From contig CM060731.1 in assembly GCA_030704615.1 (NCBI GenBank), positions 4,898,001 through 4,962,000 on the forward strand: DNA of 64,000 nucleotides. The letters run 5' to 3'. How positions within the stretch are numbered: the stretch's first letter is position 1; each line of letters starts with the position of its first letter. The notes under the pieces are model-generated. The model did not search any database, was not told where the DNA came from, and saw nothing but the letters and a program-made list of their open reading frames with translations. The stretch is from Takakia lepidozioides (taxonomy: Eukaryota > Streptophyta > Takakiopsida > Takakiales > Takakiaceae). The position numbers and the translations under genes are program-made. Below, one piece after another: positions 20,397-32,343 of the stretch.

Positions 20397-21392
20397 GGGG
20401 GATTTTTGGTCGTCTATTAGGCCCAGGTGCATTTGATAGTGAGCGGGGGCCCTTGGCATGTTGTCAGGCTACCCTCCCGATCTCTTCTGGAGGAGTGGGT
20501 TTACTATCCACAGTCGTCACTGCCCCTGCTGCCTTCCTAGGTAGTTGGGCTTTAGTCGCTCCAGCCTTGGCATCTCGGTTTCTATGTCAGCAACGCCCTT
20601 TTCTCATGGAGGTGGTTGCCCACATCTCTTTGTCCTTCCAGCAACATCTTCGTTCAGCGCGGGATCTCATCCCAACACCAGCACGGGCTTGTTTGCCACC
20701 CTTTGAACAGTTGGTCATTCAAGGTCTGGAGTATTTACAGGATACCATCATGGAACGCGTGCACCGACACTCATTTGCCAGCATGCTTTCCAACGCTCCT
20801 TCAGATGCACATCGGGCCAGATTTCTCTCGTGCGTAGGGCCCGGAGCAGGTGCGTGGCTCACGGTACGACCAACCATTGCACCCTTTCGTATGTCTTCTG
20901 CTGTATTTACCACCTCCCTACGAGTTCGACTGGGTCTTCTGCATCCCTCTGTGTTAGGACTACAACAGTGTGTTTGTCGCCATCTTCTCGATTCACTCGG
21001 TGTACATCTTCTTCGTGGCCCCTGCAGTGGAGAACGCAACCCATGACGTCGTCCGGGATGTAGCAGCTGCGGTTGCTCGTGATGCTGGGATACATGTCAT
21101 TCGAGAGCAGGTGCACATACTCCTATCGACCCACGATCACCATTCTATTCGACGACGGGTTGACATTGTTGTCATCGCTGATCCTACTAGGTCGGATCTC
21201 CTGCTCCGCACATCCGCGGACGTTGTCATCGCTGATCCTACTAGGTCGGATCTCCTGCTCCGCACATCCTCATCACCGGGGGTTGCCGCTTTAGTAGCTG
21301 CGCAGGGAAAGGAGCATGACTATCGGGCACGTCATTCTACATACACATTCCTTCCTTTGGCAGTCGAGATCTTTGGTTGTTTGCATCATTAA
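20397..21392 (+). pseudogene. Decayed reverse-transcriptase C-terminal remnant (third retroelement family)
   Basis: Translated segments resemble the post-RT part of a retroelement polyprotein found in algae, oomycetes and plants: a GGVGLLSTVVTAPAAFLGSW-like block, then ARFLSCVGPGAGAWLT, then a CVC...H zinc-type block. It is followed, after a frame change near 21040, by THDVVRDVAAAVARDAG. The frame is broken at least once (20336-21046, then 20970-21392), and no RT core lies upstream, so this is a dead fragment. A 54-bp segment is duplicated in tandem near 21165-21272. The family assignment is from memory of similar proteins. Confidence 0.6.
21165..21272 (+). repeat. 54-bp tandem duplication within the RT remnant
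   Basis: Two adjacent near-identical 54-bp units starting gttgtcatcgctgatccta, each encoding VIADPTRSDLLLRTS in the remnant frame. It is an in-frame duplication, and near-identity suggests it is younger than the decay around it. Confidence 0.85.
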
Positions 21393-22421
21393 TTCAACGA
21401 GTTCCTTCGCACATGTGCCCATCGTGCAGCGGAAAACAAAAGCTTTGGAAGTCCGTACGCCTCTGTTCTTGTAGCTTTCTTTAGACAACGAGTTTCTGTT
21501 GCTTTGCAAAATGCTCAAGTCTTGACTGAACCAAAGCTCATAGAGCTAGATATATTAACACAAAGAAAGAAATCAAACTATTCTAGTATCACCTACAGCC
21601 TTAAGAAGGTCAGACAACAGGAAAGAGGGTGGATCAGAGAGTGCGGGGAGGCGAGATGAAGCCGCCCCAGCAACCTTTGCCCGACGTAAAATAGATTGAG
21701 CTTGTTTTGGATGGTTATCATCCATTGTCACATCCATTTTGGAACGCATGCTGACAGAAAAAGAAGGAACACATGGCATGAAGTGATTTTTTTTTAGGGT
21801 ACCTAGTTTAGTTCCAGACCGAATGAGGATAGTTGATGAGGATTTGGAGGTGAATAAGGGCCCTATGAGATATAAATTTATTAGAATGAGTGTAGGTCCG
21901 TTCTCTTTGGATTGTGGGCAGGAGCCCGTTTGGTGCCTCGTGCTGCTTTGATGGGAATGATTGTGTGTGCACCTTGCTTTTACGATTTGGGACAAAGAAT
22001 CGAGGGATGCTAAGACAATTCTGTATATGGATTCAATGTAAGTTACTTCTCGCACGGGTTATACTACTAATTTGCTTCGGAATTAGAGTGATGCGGTCAT
22101 GGCTTTTTAGTCTTTAAGTTCTGCATGGATGAGCAGCCACATGGGAGCAATTATGGCCAATGACCCTAAAAACCTCAACCCCAAACCCTATACTTTGCAC
22201 CCTAATTGCGAAACAACATCACCTCTTATCCTGAAGTTGGAGTTTTTAATATTTGGTGAGATTCCCAATGATATGGTGGCGTTCATAACTTGATCTCTAC
22301 CTGCAAAAGGCTTCCAACGTTGTTTGTGTCAATATTTGTGAAGTCTGTCCTTTTCTCTCTTTTTCTCGCACCTGGTAACTGGATTGGTATTGAAATCTCA
22401 AGCATCGCTCCTTGTCTCTTT

Positions 22422-22435
22422 TTTTTTTTTTTTTC
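22422..22435. repeat. Poly(T) run
   Basis: A T homopolymer of about 14 bases. It could be the tail of a minus-strand retrosequence, but no element body was recognised beside it. Confidence 0.6.
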
Positions 22436-22632
22436 TTTGCTTTGTTATTGGGTTTTGGGTAACACATATGAAAGACTGGAACATAAATTATAGCATACAT
22501 GCTTATCTTATAAGGGAGTTTAATCAATTATTCTATACCAATCCTTGCTAATAATGTAGTCCTTAAACTGAAAGTTTCGTTTTAGAGTTGATCCAAAGTG
22601 CTTCTTGACTAACTTGATTGATCTACGTTCAA

Positions 22633-22715
22633 GTTCATGCCATCAGCCATAAGCAATTTATCATCAGCCATAAAACAATTTGCCATCAGCTATAAGCAAT
22701 CGGCTATCAGCAAGG
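22633..22715 (+). repeat. Short tandem repeat, ~22-bp unit
   Basis: About three and a half imperfect units of gccatcagccataagcaatt and variants (atcatcagccataaaacaat, gccatcagctataagcaat, ggctatcagcaagg). Non-coding, at the border of an AT-rich block. Confidence 0.8.
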
Positions 22716-22729
22716 TTACTTGGTATTTG

Positions 22730-24030
22730 CCAAAGTGACAAAGCAAAAGCTTCATCAGCTCATCAATGATTACATATTAAACTCTTTATTTATCAATTTT
22801 TGAGTTGCGATTTGTCTGATATGACATTATTAATATTGTAATAATGTAATTATACATAAATCATGGTTTCAATAATGAATCATAAACATTTTGTTAGTTT
22901 CTCTAAATTTTTTTTATATGTAACATAATAAATTTATTCTTTTAGTTTTTCTATATAATTATGTTTTAGAAAATAAAATGTGTTCATTAATATTTTGGCA
23001 ACGTCGGTTCTTAAGTCAAATGATCTTTACGTGGTTGTTTATTCAATGAGCTATTATGCCCAAGTTTTTATTTGAGCTAATTTTGCTCAATTGGCTTAAA
23101 TTAGTTCTAAGTAGCAATGATTCAAGTCATAGTACCAAAATAACAACTAAAGATAATTTAGTTGAGCATCCAATTATGCTATAGTCATCTCAGCTAATTT
23201 TGCTCAATTAGCTTCAATTAGCAGTGACTCAAGTAAGAATGTTCGTATAGCCACGTGGCAATAACTTAGCAAAAAATAAATAAATTTTTCATAACATTCT
23301 AGATGTATTAAATTTTTTATAAAATGAAGCACCAAGATTTTGCTCAACAATTTTATAGGATATTTTAATATCAACCTTCATAAACCTAACAATGAATCTA
23401 ATCATTCATGACAAATCACCATTTCCATCTTCCCTGACATCTTACATTCAAAGAATCTACAATAACTTATAATTTTCAATTAGATAATATCAATATATCA
23501 AGTGAGGTAGTTTGTCTGTTTGGTTTTGTAGGGTCGTTGAGATCTCCCAAACTGTAAGGCTTCTGTCCGTGGTCTTGATACTGCTAGACAACCCTCACCG
23601 AGGCGGTTTCATAATTTTTGGATTTGGGCCATGTGGGAGATATTGAATTTCAAGTACTTTTTGTCACTGAAAAATTCATGAAAAGTAGCAAATTGGGTTT
23701 GTCTCTAATATAAAAATGGCAGTAGATTATGTGCTCAAAAGTAGAGGCCACATTACTATGGATTATTGCAACCACACAACATTATTTGTCTAGAGTAGAA
23801 GAAGCATATTGGATCGACCACAATTTCCCTAGCATTTAGTCTCCCGAATTATTTTGTCAATCATTTCACAAAACTATGCGAAATTCATAACTTATGCGAG
23901 GGCAGGGCTCGCATGTAACCATGCATTTGTTTTAAGACATATTTCTTCAAAATGTGTCATAAATATGTTTGGTACATTTATAAATTAAAATAAAATCTGA
24001 GTTCCATTCTTCAATATCAATTCTTAAACA
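22730..24030. other. AT-rich intergenic block
   Basis: Markedly more AT-rich than the rest of the window, with no open frame of note. It contains an imperfect duplication: the phrase agctaattttgctcaatt with following aattag...agtagcaatgattcaagt at 23074-23127 recurs at about 23192-23236. The second copy contains an 8-bp inverted repeat, agctaatt...aattagct. Confidence 0.6.
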
Positions 24031-24070
24031 TGTTAAGAAAAGTAAGGCTCATAGATCAATATAGCATGGA

Positions 24071-24265
24071 TGTGTTGGAGGTGGCCTAAATATGATGTCT
24101 CCCAAATGAAGCGTAAATTGTGGCGTCATTGGACCCCAAGGGCCACGGCCTTCTGGTAGATAAGTGGACACTTGGACACCTTTGTGGCACCAATCCGTGG
24201 GTTGAACCCACAACCACTTTTGAGGTGGTATGTGCCCAGTACCACACTTGGCTATAACTTGGTTG
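24071..24265 (-). mobile_element. Probable tRNA-derived SINE
   Basis: On the minus strand an A-box-like TAGCCAAGTGTGG (near 24255-24243) is followed by a B-box-like GGTTCAACCCA (near 24213-24203) at roughly tRNA spacing. This suggests an RNA polymerase III-transcribed head. The 3' body is not shared in an obvious way with the other SINE-like copies here. No tail or target duplication was defined. Confidence 0.45.
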
Positions 24266-24907
24266 TGGAGATGACATACCCCCTACTCCTCCCCTCTACA
24301 CAAATTGCAAAACAAACCAGATCTTAGGTGGACCCCACATGCCCCACCTTAAGCAAACAGAAAACCAAATGCAAAGAGAGAGGAGCAGTAGTACCTACTT
24401 AAGAGAAGAGAATAGGAGGGAGATTCATAGCATTTTAATTTTTCTAGGAATTATATGTATATATATAAATTAAAACCTGGACCTGACCTGCTACACTGGC
24501 CCATGAGTAGCGGTGTAGACCTAACAAGCGGGTAGGGTTATGGGTCTATTTTAGAAATGAACTGGTGTCCGGGTCCGAGTTTCTGGTGATGACCGGGTCC
24601 GGGTATAGGCTCGGTAAACCCGGACCCTAACCCGCCGGGTACTGGGGTCAAAACCCGGACACTGGAACCCGATACTGACTCTCGTGGATTATGGTACATC
24701 CATCTTTACTTCTGGATTCAAGATTTCTTCGTTCTATGTAAGCAATAGTCACAACTTTCTGTATTATCACAAGTTGTCTTAGTTGCAAGCTAGGGATGTT
24801 TGGGGTGTTACCCATCTTATGATGTAAAGCCTGTTGTGGATATTTTTTCCACAGCCCCTTCAGTAAGAGATACAGGCCCAATGCCTCCCTTCCATTTTTT
24901 AGATGTT

Positions 24908-24962
24908 ATTTAATTTTTTTAAGGGAAACCTGGGAGCAACCGTTCCCTTTTGGCCTTTGTGG
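24908..24962 (-). mobile_element. SINE-1 3'-end fragment
   Basis: Reading the minus strand, the segment ends ...cggttgctcccaggtttccctt and runs into an A-rich tail, matching the 3' terminus shared by the SINE-1 copies at 25238 and 27354. Only the last part is recognisable. Confidence 0.5.
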
Positions 24963-25237
24963 AGAAAAGCCAAGTTAAACAAAAGAAAAAACATACAATC
25001 CAACTTAGTTGAATGATACAGGCTAGCCTACTCAATGATTGCAACCTGGCAATAATATCTTTTACAAAAAACAAACTTGGGATAAACGCTGTGTTGAACT
25101 TAACCGCCCAAGCTGCAAGCCTGTAATATAAGCCACACCTGCAGTTCTTCTTGTCTAAAGGCCCAATATTCTTTCTGCATGCAAAGAAAACTATTATGAA
25201 GGGTCTCCGTTCCTTTAAAAGAAAGACAAAAACTGGC

Positions 25238-25480
25238 ACATCGGCTGGTAGCTCAGCTGGTAAGTGCACAGTATGTCGCCCTGGTGGTTCAGGGCTCAAA
25301 CCCACTGCCCCGCCTGGTGTGTGGCTTGTTCCTGACCGGTTGGTTTGGTGGTGATGTTTCCCTCCTGTGTGCCCAATGGCTTATCTGAAAGGGGGTTAAC
25401 TTTCCCCCTCCTCAAGGGCCTGAATTGTGAGCAGTCGCTGGGGCCAGGTTTCCTTTAAAAAAAAAAAAAAAAAAAAAAAC
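25238..25480 (+). mobile_element. SINE-1, tRNA-derived, with poly(A) tail
   Basis: The head has TGGTAGCTCAGCTGG (A box, near 25245) and a B-box region ggttcagggctcaaaccc (near 25283). The body ends gggcctgaattgtgagcag, tcgctggggcc, aggtttccttt and then a run of more than 20 A (25458-25479). The layout, with tRNA-like head, unrelated body and A tail, is that of a plant SINE. Related 3' bodies occur at 24.9, 27.35, 27.6 and 28.0 kb. Confidence 0.8.
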
Positions 25481-25894
25481 TCTGTTACATCCTCAAGACC
25501 TGCTCATTTGTTGGCTCATCTTTATGCCAACGAGAGACTAGGTCAAAAATCGCTACGCCCCAGATGTGCCTTCCCCAGATGTCACCTCCTTCAATGATGA
25601 AAACTACTTCAATGATGTTGCCTTCTCCACGTAAGTTAAAGCACTGCCAAAAACTTTTGTTTATATTTATCGTGCTGCCCTCAGGTAACATCTATGTCAT
25701 TGAAGAACTTTTGAAAAATAAATGAATGAATTTTCAAGGTCATTATGGATTAAAGTGCATTACACTATGAGTCAGAAAGAGGAGCCATAAGCTACCAGCC
25801 GCTTGTTTGCTTTATATATTTCGAACGCTCCCCTAGCATAATAGCTCCAAGGTACCAGCCATGCTTTCCTTACACCTGGCAGAAAATTGTCTAG

Positions 25895-26765
25895 CGAAGG
25901 GTAGGCTGGTGGTTTCCGTGGACCTTCCTCCACACAGACCATTGGGAATGAGGGCCCTTCCCCTGTACATAGTTCTGCCCGAGTTCCTAATGGTCTCAAT
26001 GCATGAAGGGTCCAAAGGACCCGCCCTCATTCATTCCGGTCTCAAATGGAGGAAGTGCCCAGACAACCACCCTCCCCCTTTACATAGTACAGCCCGAGCT
26101 TCTAATTGTTTTTTTTTTCTGGCGAAAAATTGCCAGATGTAGTAGACCTGGAAAATGGGTCAGCTACTTGTACAAAGGAATTATGGGGGGGTAAAATTCG
26201 CAATTTGCCAAAAACTGCCAATAGTTGAATACCAGGAGCCTGATTTTGCCAAAGTGGACCCGTTAGAGCATGCCACCTCTTATATAGCCACTTTCTAAAC
26301 ACTGCCACCTCGTTATTCTTGCCACATGGGCACTGGGTAGAATTCACATGTGGTCCCTAAGGTGATTTTGGAAAAATGAAAGAAAAACACTGCTGTCCTT
26401 ATACATAGTAGGGCCAGAGTTTCAAATGGATGAAAGGTTGAGGAAACGACCCTTCCACTATACATAAATCTATGTACCATGTGTGAGGGAGAAGGTTGGG
26501 GTGTTGCAAGCATGGTCACACCTACTCCAATCATTATTAACAACACAAATAATGTTCAAGCTTGTAACTTTGCATCTTGGATGCGCCGCCCTCATTCCCA
26601 ATGGTCTCAAATGGAGGAAGGGCCGCAGGAACGACCCTTCCCCATACACAAACTTATGTACGGTGTGGAGAAAAGCATGGTCACACTTACTCCAATCATT
26701 ATTAACAACGGAGTGAATGTTCAAGCATATCAATTTGCATCTTGGATCCAAATCACATTTCATTC
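25895..26765. repeat. Degenerate tandem repeats with a ~166-bp unit
   Basis: The phrase catggtcacacctactccaa, followed by tcattattaacaacac, at 26511 recurs at 26677 with few changes, a period of about 166 bp. Unit parts such as cctcattcccaatggtctca, aatggaggaagggcc and cgacccttccccatacac are also seen, more diverged, at 25935-26100 and 26400-26470. No coding function is visible. Confidence 0.75.
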
Positions 26766-27353
26766 TACTACACCGTAGTCTACACGGGACAAAGACATGC
26801 CCTCACAATAGGCTTGTATTTACCTTCCCACTCTATCAATCATGACATGTTTTCCATACTTGGATGTCATGTCAAGGTCAGTTTTTATGTGTTTGATGTT
26901 GTCCTGTTGTCAGTGGGACGTTCATATGCCATTCACTAGTTTATAGTCCATGGATGGCAGTTGACTATAATGACAATTACAGACAGGATTGACTGGTCTA
27001 GATGACTAGACCCAATTGTGGCGATTGAAAGCGAAGTGAAATCTGGTTACATATTAGGCTTTGGCCTGTCTGTTTGTCTGACAGGTGGATTCGCTGCTTA
27101 GTTTTCCACTCGCTCACTAAATTTTAGTGTGCCTCCCTTTTTCCAAACAAACCCATCAATAAAATGCTGGGATATAAAATGCTGGTAAGAAAAAAAAAGA
27201 AAAAACCAATCTTTGTCCTTTACTAGATTATGGGTGATGATAGTTTGGTGTTACCTGCGTGACTATACTGCCTATTTATACCCCCAATTGCCTACGCCAG
27301 CACATTGTGGTCACTGGTTAAAACAACCAACTTTTTCGATTTCTGAATTATTT

Positions 27354-27585
27354 AGGAAAAAGGAAAACCCGGGAGCGACAGCTCACAAATCAGGCCCCTT
27401 AATTATAGTGAGAGGAGAAAATAACCTCTTTCACAGTAACCTCCCCCTGAAGGCTTTCGCATGGGACACCGCGCAATGGAAGGGGGAGAGGAACACACGA
27501 ACACACCACACCCTTCAAGGCAGCAGGATTTGACCCCAGAATCATCTCAGTGCACTAGGTATCCAACTGAGCTACTGACTGTTGG
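27354..27585 (-). mobile_element. SINE-1 copy, nearly complete
   Basis: On the minus strand the head reads CAGTAGCTCAGTTGGATACC (A box), then GGGGTCAAATCCTGC (B-box-like). The body ends ggggcctgatttgtgagctg, tcgctcccgggttttcctt. The 3' body matches the copy at 25238. Confidence 0.75.
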
Positions 27586-27599
27586 TTATTATTATTTAT

Positions 27600-27680
27600 T
27601 AATGACAAAAAGGATACGTGGTCACAATTCAGGCCCTTTACAGACTGCCCGGGGGGAACCCCTTTCATATAGGTAAGCCA
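27600..27680 (-). mobile_element. SINE-1 3' fragment
   Basis: The reverse complement contains gggcctgaattgtgaccacg followed by tatcctttttgtc. This is the SINE-1 3' body, adjacent to and in the same orientation as the copy at 27354-27585. Confidence 0.55.
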
Positions 27681-27984
27681 TGAAGCAGGAGATACAATCG
27701 CCCGACCTACAAAACCAGCAAAATTGTTATGACATTTATATAGAAAACCCACCAGTCGGTCATTCAGTTCGCCCCATAAAGCGCTAAGTTACCCCCCCCA
27801 ATCTGGTTGTGCTCCGCACCTCATGGCGAGGTTAACTATGAAAGAGGTTTTTCTGGAAGGAACTGTAAATTATAGTGTCTCTTCATTCCTACTTTCTGTT
27901 GGAAGGTGGACAAAAAGTACCACTTCGAACCCTAGATCAGCTAGGATAAGCACAGGCAAGCACAAGTACCCAACCACTGGTCAA

Positions 27985-28065
27985 ATGGGCTCCTATCATT
28001 AGTAAAGGGCCGGATTTGTGAGCGGTCGCTCCGGTGTGTTTGCCTTTACATATATAAATAGAAAA
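27985..28065 (+). mobile_element. SINE-1 3' fragment
   Basis: Contains agtaaagggccggatttgtg and agcggtcgctccggtgtg, followed by tttgcctttacat, matching the SINE-1 3' body. The head is not clearly recognised upstream, although a ttcgaaccctag motif near 27928 may be a B-box remnant. Confidence 0.55.
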
Positions 28066-28069
28066 ATCT

Positions 28070-29935
28070 GACAGCCCTGGTCAGAATATCTATGTACAAA
28101 TGTTTTTCTATTTTTACAACCCTTGAGTCTGTCCCTGACTGCCCATCCCCTACAGTCTGCCCTGCCCTGGATAAATATTACCTCTATAAACGTTACACTA
28201 CCATAAATGTTAAGAAAATTTTATTCACCCTACTTGTGCACACTAGCAAATGTTGAGTATTATTTGTTAACAAATGTTTACTCCTCTCTTCATTGATTTG
28301 CCTTCAATAAATGTTAAGTGCACCATAAAGGCTACGACGTGTGCTCAAGTTAGCTTGAGATAAGCTCCATAATTAAGTTCTAGATAAGTCAAGATAAGAT
28401 TACATCCTAAAATGGAACCAATCATGGTATTAGAAGGTAATCATAGGGTAATACTAACGTGATTAGAAGTAGAAGCAAATACAATACAACAAAAATATGT
28501 GTTAGTGTTTTTTAGACTTCAGATGGAGGTTGTTTTCGAGAGACATGATCGCCTATGTGCTAGTTGTACCTGCGTTGTAAATCATTGAGATTATGACTCC
28601 AACTACTGGAGTAAGAGAAGTGGATCCTTTATTACAACCTCCAAGTGTTAATGTGTTAACCTTGTCTACATGTTATTTGTTTTTTCTACTCCTGACCCGT
28701 TAACATTTATCCAGGTCAGACTGCACTGAAGGGCACCCTTCTCCTTGTCACCCCTTCACCCCCTGGACTAACTTATTATTGACTCTCTTGTAGAGAGAGA
28801 CTTTGCGGAGACATGGAAGTCAATGGAGAAAATGTGGTCAAAGTACCTTACACGGTGTCAAGGCGTTGATTGGTATGTTGTGCTGAGTCATGCTCCCTAG
28901 TCTTACCTTCCCTTATGTTGGGCCAAAGCAAAGCAAGAGAGCCAATTGCCGTTTGAGGCTACTCTACAGCAAGTCTTTAGAATATCTTCAGCACATCCAG
29001 TCTAACCAGGCGGTCTCCAGTGACAGAGCGTTTACTCTGAGAGAGGGCCAAAGAAGTCCTACATCGTAATCTATGCTTGCAAATTGCCAGATTCCATGGA
29101 TTGAGATTCCAGTTGAAAAATTTGGGCTGCCGGCCCGGCACTATTTCTATTTTTTTAAGCACCCTCCACTACAATGCAGTGTTTTGTTTAAGAAATTTGG
29201 AAAACAGCACGAGTGCCTACAGAGTTTTGCAGTAAATAGCGGTATATTCTGTTCATCCACTAAATTCATCCACCTCTGTGCCATAATCCATTTATATCAT
29301 CCAAATTTACCGAATTCATCCATAATTTATGTTTTCATTCGTAGAAATTTGGCGATTTCATCCACAAAAGAACAGGGGATTTGCGACAGAATATTCCATT
29401 TTATTTTTTGAGGTCGAAATCTGCGAAAATTCGCCAATAAAAAAAACGCTGCTACAATGGAACTACAAGAAAACAACTAGAATAATGCTCAATAACATTT
29501 GTGCAAAGGTGGGTTATCTGCATGGGCATCCTCGGGAGGCAGTTTTGTTTTCCCGCAGTTTTGCCAATTGCTTGGCAGTTAGTATTCAGGGATGCTGGCA
29601 GAGCACTGGGTGATAACTGATATCTCTGAAGGACATATTTAAACATGATTTGCAAGAGAATCATGAGAACAAGTGTGCAGACTGACAGGGTTAGGGTACA
29701 GAGCAAGCCCTACCGGTGGTGATACAATGGAGGGTGACACACAGTGATTGCAACGACTTGCGTGTCACCATGTGTGTGTGGGCCCCATCATTCTTTCTCA
29801 TGCTCCAAACCATGCTCCGCCACCTGCTTCTACGGATGGATGAACCCTTCCCCCAAGATCAGATAGATGACATCCATTTCTGGACGTGGCACGAAAACAT
29901 ACAGATATTATATATATATTTTAAAACTTTTTATA
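28070..29935. other. Intergenic, no gene recognised
   Basis: Short frames only. Around 29253-29360 the motif ttcatcca is repeated at irregular spacing. The segment near 29420 (ttgaggtcgaaatctgcgaa, then aattcgccaataaaa) resembles one near 53785, suggesting a dispersed repeat. Confidence 0.4.
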
Positions 29936-29940
29936 TACAG

Positions 29941-30010
29941 GAGCTGTGCCTGGGTGGTAAGCCATCCTGTACATTGGTCTTGCGGGTCTGCGGTTCAAAC
30001 CCCAGGCGAA
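29941..30010 (+). mobile_element. tRNA-like SINE head
   Basis: gagctgtgcctgggtggtaag resembles a loose A box, and gcggttcaaaccccagg is a close B-box match about 50 bases on. No SINE body or tail follows. It could be a SINE remnant or a tRNA relic. Confidence 0.4.
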
Positions 30011-30340
30011 CTGTCTCTCTCTTCTGATGTTTCCTCGGAAACCGCAAAGAAAAGGATCCCCGTCGAAGGAGACGGAAAGTTTGGATGGACGGCTGAAGGA
30101 AGGATGGCGTGACGAGACGTCATCCAACAAGGACGGACGGCGTCAGCAAGCGCGTGCATTCATCGGGCAGAGAGGGGGGAGGGGGGGGGGGGTCCGGGTG
30201 AAGGGTCGGGGGCGGCGCTACCCGACTGCGCCTTCGGTCGAAGGGCGGCCGTTAAGAGGCGGTCGACATCGCCGGGCCAATGAGTCGACCCGGGGTGAGC
30301 AAAGAGACGGTGATTATTCACAACGTAAAACCTGCACCTG

Positions 30341-30383
30341 CCGTTCTCTCTCTCTCTCTCTCTCTCGCTCGCTCGCTCGCTGT
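30341..30383 (+). repeat. (CT)n(CTCG)n tract in a probable 5' UTR
   Basis: A CT run followed by CGCT units inside a GC-rich segment (30050-30426). The segment ends at a good splice donor, acaag/gtacgc (intron from 30427). CT-rich leaders are common near plant transcription starts. Confidence 0.6.
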
Positions 30384-32343
30384 CTGATCTCTTTGGCTCG
30401 CACGAAGATTATTTTGCTGTGACAAGGTACGCTACTAGGTTACTGCATGTCTTCTGCGGTCTCTGGATGCCTCTTTGGGTGCAGTTGTTTTCGTCTTTGT
30501 TGCTTCTGTTGCCGTCGTTTTGTTGAGGAGGCCAGATGAGGTCGGTTTGTCTTCTTTTGACCCTTACCTTGTGTATTGCTCTCTCCTGCTGCTTACCGTC
30601 TCTCTTATGCAGTGCGTTTGTGTATGGTCTAAGTTATTTGCCCTGTTTGCCCTCTCGTCACATGTGGGATTCGTTTTGCTCCTAGGGTCTTGTCCTGGAC
30701 TCGCCGCATTCTTAAGCTGTGATTGGCACTGCGTACAGAAGGGATCTGTGAAAAGAGCATAGTAAGGACCGCAAGTAAGAAACATTCTAAACGAAAGCTA
30801 TGTGAGGGAGAGTGTTTCCTGGCCAATTCCCAAGTCCGTCTCACGAACGTCCTGGAGCTGACTGGAAACGTTCGGGTTCTGATAGCCAGGCCTGTTAGGG
30901 TTCATTATCAAGAGGGCTTTAAGTCTGCGGATTCGAAACACAGACGTGGATGGGAACATCGCAGTGTTGGAGGTCTACCGAGAAGATTTGTTCGTTGGTC
31001 AGTCATGATTTTGTCACATATTTTCTATGTTTGAAGCATGAGTTGCTTGTGTCCAGCGATTCTGTTAGCTTGCCTCGTCTAAAACTCGTAAGTCTGTTTG
31101 TTTGGTTTTGGGTTTCTTTTCTCTTGTACTCGCTACAAGGTGCAACTCTCGCCAGCTTTTGTGTTTGGCCTCGCTTTGGTTTCGAGAGGTGAAGAGGTAT
31201 GTATTTTCACGATGACCCTCCGAGTGAAGAAGCCACATCTGCCATATTCAGAACAAATACTCGTCGTTTCTGTTTGCAGAGCCTTCTTGATCTCTTAACC
31301 ATATGTGTCTCGTAGATGATCTGAGACGTCTGATGCAAGTGAGAGATTAGGTTCCGGTCAGCAACGATGAAGTCATCGCTTGGTACTTTCTGACCGGAGG
31401 CCTTATATTCTTATAGCTTGTACTCCATTCACAGGAAGCATCAATTTCTACTATCTCAAGGCAATGCAGTGGCGTTCCTCTTGCCCTCTGGTCTTTCACT
31501 GAGTAGCTTGGAAGAATCTCCATGGGACAATCCAATCGATTTTAAGATGTGGGGCGGAGCCATGTGCTATCCTAGGGTTTGAACTCCTCATGACTGGTGA
31601 AGTCAATACCTTCTTTGTGACTACCTTGTGATCCAGGGGAAGAAGGAATTCTGAAGACAAGTGGTGATTCTGGACTACTCTTGCTCCAGTGTTAAGTATC
31701 CTGGGTAGTGAGTGTACCAGATATAGGCTTCCTGAAGACAACGCCACAGATAGCAAGACCCTGTTGATGTCCAATCACTCAGGCCTGAGACTATTACTAT
31801 GACTCTAGCAACAGGGCTACAGATGCTGGGTGTTTCTTCTCTGGCCATCCCTGTAGGCTTCGTTCAATCCTATATATGGCAGGGTTTGATTAGTGCTTAA
31901 TACCTTGACCTCTGTTTTTTATTTCATTTTGTTGTCCCTTCTCTCTGTCTCAATTGAGACGAACGATGGGTTACATGAACATAAATCCATAGAGCAGGAC
32001 GTGCTGAAGGAGAATTAGGGGGTGCCTATGCCCAATTTCATATCTCATCAGAAGCAACCATTTGTTGCAAATAAGCTTCAATATGACGCGGTGCAGTTAT
32101 TACGGCTTCTGTTGTGCCTCCTCTTTGTTTTCCTTAAAGCTTTTCTGCTCACGCGGAAGAAAATGTAGTTTCACTGGATTTGGAATGAGTTTATAGTCTG
32201 TCCTAACCATAACCTAAAGATGGTCAATGGGAAAGGTTAAACTAATTTTCCGGGATACTTAAGTTCGTCCTTTCTTTGTGCATGTTCTTGCAGGTAGAGA
32301 AGAGTGTCAATTGCTGTGATTGGACTCGGGAAATTCTTCAAAC

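Noticed and set aside
21573-22055. 160-codon minus-strand frame
   Set aside because: No recognisable domain, no neighbouring exon and an ordinary composition for non-coding DNA. It could be a real exon, but nothing supports it.
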